Virus record (IMG/VR): IMGVR_UViG_3300042338_000941
Span: 1 to 32,897 of that record
Source of the DNA: a virus
Direction: 5' to 3' (one strand)
Length of the DNA: 32,897 bases
In this document: piece after piece, positions 30,741 through 32,897 of the stretch
Layout: the number at the start of each line of letters is the position of its first letter
Numbering within the stretch: position 1 is the stretch's first letter
Program-made: the position numbers and the translations under genes
Notes under the pieces: generated by a model
Database searches by the model: none
Told to the model about the DNA's origin: nothing
The model's input: the letters and a program-made list of their open reading frames with translations, nothing else

Positions 30741-32878
30741 CCCTTAAGAAGCGCGTAGGCCGCCAGGTTGCCGCCCGTGCCCTTGTTGTTCTGCAGGGCG
30801 TCCTCACCCAGCCCCTCGGCACGGATCTTGAGGCCGTTGGTGCGGTTGTAGTCCGGCGTGGCGCAGACCAGCGTCCGCGTCCCCTTTTCCCGCAGGGCGT
30901 GGGACATGACAAAATCGTCCGCCATAAAACGCGCCCGGCCCTTTTCGTCCAGCTGGGCAAACTCCTTGGCCGTCAGGCTGGGGAACTTGGCCATGTCCGG
31001 CATGTCTTTGAGCCGGCAGGCAACAGCCCCAAAACCCTCCAGAATCTCCGCGTGGCCGAGGTGGTCGGGTGCTATGGCGTAGCCCTTCGGCCCGGTCATA
31101 AAAAATCCGCACAGCCCCATGGCCGAGCCGTCCGGGCAGTTTTCCACCAGCGTCTGCACCATCCGCGGGCTGTAAAGGATGTCGTCATCGCACCAGACCA
31201 CGAAGTCGTCTAGGCCAAGCGTCTTGGCGTCGATGCCGTTTTGCACAGCTCCGACAAACTTTGTCGCCGGGCCGTGGTCGCGGCTTCGGTAAATGGTGAT
31301 TCGCCCCTCATCCGCCAGCTTTTGCAGCTCGGCCGGGATCTCCGGGAACCGTTCCCCGGTGCGGGCCAGCTTTTCGGCCACGGACAGCACGATCTCGTCC
31401 GCTGGCATAGACTGCGCCAGCAGGCTTTGGATAGTGGGCAGGATGGTGTGGATCCGCTTGGGCGTGGTGGTCAGGCCGATGAACACCTGATTCTTTTTAT
31501 CGACGGGATTGGGCAACCGCTCAGCCCCGGGGGGCACGGTCCCATCCTCCAGCAAAGCCGCATCCCAGCGCAGGCCGGGTAGCGGCGCGTCCTTGGCCTT
31601 TACCGTCAGGATCAAGTCGCCCAGAGCCTCACTGATGGCTTCATCGGCGCTCTGCACAATGTGCAGCCGGTCCGCAATTTTGTGGCCCTTCTGAGTGAGC
31701 AGCAGGTGCTGGATGCCGTTGGAGGCGTCCGCGCAGTCCGTGTAGAGCGCCATGGATTTTAGGCAGTCATCGGGCTCTCCGGCGTGAATGACGGTGATCC
31801 GGCCCCAGGCTCCGCGGAAGCCGTCCCGCACTAGTTTGTTGGCGTCATCATGCTGGCCCAGCGCCCGCAGGCACTGCGCCATCAGCTGCCGGGGCAGGTG
31901 CTTGTACCAGCGATTCTCCTGGTTCCAGTCCTGCGTGGACGGCATGGCGTCCACCTGTTTCAGAATATGATAGGCCGTGGAAAAATCCCCGTGATCCATC
32001 CGATCACTGGCCAAAAGGCCGTGGGCCTCCCGGCGCATGGGGGAAAGCGTGATGGCCTTGCCAATGTGGTCCAGCCGTTTGGTGCGCTCGGCCAACATCA
32101 TGGATGCCTGCACGTGGAGCTGGTACTTTTCCGTGCCGCCCACGTCGGCGTGTTCCAGTGCCAGCAGGCACGGACCGATGGCTTCCTGATAGTTGTTTTT
32201 TAGAAAATGCTCCTGGCATAAGTAGTACCATTCCATCCCGATGCCCTGCAGCCGGCTGGCGATGATCCGCTTGTTGCGCTCGGCGGATGTAACCTTCGGC
32301 CCGGAGGGCGCGTGCAGGATGCGGAGGTGATTGGCCAGGCCAATCTTGGCACCCTCCACGGGCTTAACCCGCTCGTGGATCTGCCGCTCCCAGTAAGCGG
32401 ACAGCTTGCCGTCCGGCATCCGGCGGAAGATCCGTTCCCGGCGGTTGTTGCGCATCCCGCTGTTTTGCACGTCGTAGGTGGTGACCAGCAGATCCCACTC
32501 CTCTTTGCCGGATTCCCTCGCCTCAATCTGGGCGCGGTGTAGGGCCGCTTGGCCGGGCTCAAAGACGTCGTCGCAGTCCGCCCACAGGACGTACTTGCCC
32601 TTGGCCAAGCTGAACGCCTGATTTCTGGCGGCCGCAAAATTATCAATGTGTGGCCAGTCTGCGTTCTCCGGGGCGTTATGATATTCCGCAAACACTCCGG
32701 CATCTCCGGCTGCTTCCTGGAGCGATTGGCGCAAATCGTCCGAGCTGTTTTTGCCGACGGCCGCCACGACGACGACCTCGTCCCACAGGCCGCGGGCGGA
32801 TTCGATGAGTCTACGCAAGATCGCCCCCTCGCCGGGGCCGGCGATGAGGGCGATCGAAACAAGCGGGGGGTGCTTCAT
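30737..32878 (-). CDS. Two-domain glycosyltransferase (GT2 / helical middle / GT-A)
   Basis: 713 aa. Domain 1 (1-about 210): a GT2 fold with VSIALIAG strand, YVLWADCDDVFEP (DxD at 101-104) and a Trp-rich region. Middle (about 220-440): tandem helices, TPR-like (QEAIGPCLLALEHADV, AYHILKQVDAMP). Domain 2 (about 470-713): IGLTTTPKRIHT, VVWCDDDILYS (acidic triad) and YAIAPDHLG onward, a second GT-A type core. It follows the capsid gene across the circle junction and starts the sugar island. The first 38 codons are duplicated at the window start. No Shine-Dalgarno is clear. Confidence 0.75.
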   Translation of the reverse strand: MKHPPLVSIALIAGPGEGAILRRLIESARGLWDEVVVVAAVGKNSSDDLRQSLQEAAGDAGVFAEYHNAPENADWPHIDNFAAARNQAFSLAKGKYVLWADCDDVFEPGQAALHRAQIEARESGKEEWDLLVTTYDVQNSGMRNNRRERIFRRMPDGKLSAYWERQIHERVKPVEGAKIGLANHLRILHAPSGPKVTSAERNKRIIASRLQGIGMEWYYLCQEHFLKNNYQEAIGPCLLALEHADVGGTEKYQLHVQASMMLAERTKRLDHIGKAITLSPMRREAHGLLASDRMDHGDFSTAYHILKQVDAMPSTQDWNQENRWYKHLPRQLMAQCLRALGQHDDANKLVRDGFRGAWGRITVIHAGEPDDCLKSMALYTDCADASNGIQHLLLTQKGHKIADRLHIVQSADEAISEALGDLILTVKAKDAPLPGLRWDAALLEDGTVPPGAERLPNPVDKKNQVFIGLTTTPKRIHTILPTIQSLLAQSMPADEIVLSVAEKLARTGERFPEIPAELQKLADEGRITIYRSRDHGPATKFVGAVQNGIDAKTLGLDDFVVWCDDDILYSPRMVQTLVENCPDGSAMGLCGFFMTGPKGYAIAPDHLGHAEILEGFGAVACRLKDMPDMAKFPSLTAKEFAQLDEKGRARFMADDFVMSHALREKGTRTLVCATPDYNRTNGLKIRAEGLGEDALQNNKGTGGNLAAYALLKG

Positions 32879-32897
32879 TTTCTTTAGGAGGAAGGCC
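32765..32897. repeat. Terminal redundancy (right copy)
   Basis: Right-hand copy of the 133-bp overlap described at position 1. It holds the real start of the glycosyltransferase gene (ATG at 32878) and 19 bases of its leader. The one difference from the left copy is at 32771. Confidence 0.9.

Noticed and set aside
1-32897. CRISPR arrays, insertion sequences and diversity-generating retroelements
   Set aside because: No regularly spaced direct repeats, transposase or reverse transcriptase were found; the short repeats present lie in coding fibre genes or the origin-like region.

Overview
The window is almost certainly one complete temperate tailed-phage genome. Its first 133 bases recur at its end (32765-32897) with one mismatch, so the molecule is circular, or assembled as a circle, with a unit of 32,764 bp. 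It is GC-rich and densely coded. Nearly every gene lies on the minus strand, and many neighbours are joined by 4-base ATGA or GTGA stop/start overlaps. The terminase, portal, capsid and short tape measure are of the lambda/siphovirus kind. An integrase beside a tRNA 3'-end fragment (candidate attP) shows it is temperate. A lipoprotein with a proline-rich start in the lysis cassette points to a didermic (Gram-negative type) host. A 7-bp-periodic inverted repeat at 20177-20254 resembles dispersed elements I recall from Verrucomicrobiota and some other phyla; host assignment from this is only a guess.

Layout in the direction of minus-strand transcription. (1) Control region 12.5-15.0 kb: plus-strand integrase, attP, a minus-strand HTH gene overlapping the integrase end, two divergent ribbon-helix-helix regulators forming a candidate lysogeny switch, and a plus-strand secreted protein coupled to one of them. 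(2) Early operon 12731 to 6743: about eight very small genes, two related coiled-coil proteins with a DnaA-domain-IV-like HTH, two further DNA-associated candidates, a Toprim primase and an AAA+/SF3-like helicase. It ends in an AT-rich region packed with CATGGTC/GACCATG motifs (6527-6797), a candidate replication origin. (3) Packaging and head 6419 to 179: small and large terminase, a small connector-like protein, portal, prohead protease with scaffold-like tail, major capsid protein. (4) Across the circle junction, a sugar island 32878 to 29407: a double-domain glycosyltransferase, a GNT-I-like and a beta-1,4-galactosyltransferase-like enzyme. (5) Connector and tail genes 29396 to 18183, interrupted by an RmlC-like sugar epimerase and a further glycosyltransferase, ending in fibre or receptor-binding genes. 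(6) Lysis 17851 to 16323 and an accessory tail 16326 to 14933 (MazG-like, metallophosphoesterase, HTH).

The most unusual theme is sugar chemistry built into the structural operon: four glycosyltransferase proteins (five likely catalytic domains) plus a dTDP-sugar-epimerase-like protein, three of them directly after the major capsid gene and one translationally coupled to a Ser/Thr-rich tail protein. This suggests virion glycosylation or modification of the host surface glycan. The second theme is a lysogeny switch built from two divergent RHH proteins, with one transcript possibly leaderless. The third is an iteron-like origin with small DnaA-IV-like proteins in the same operon.
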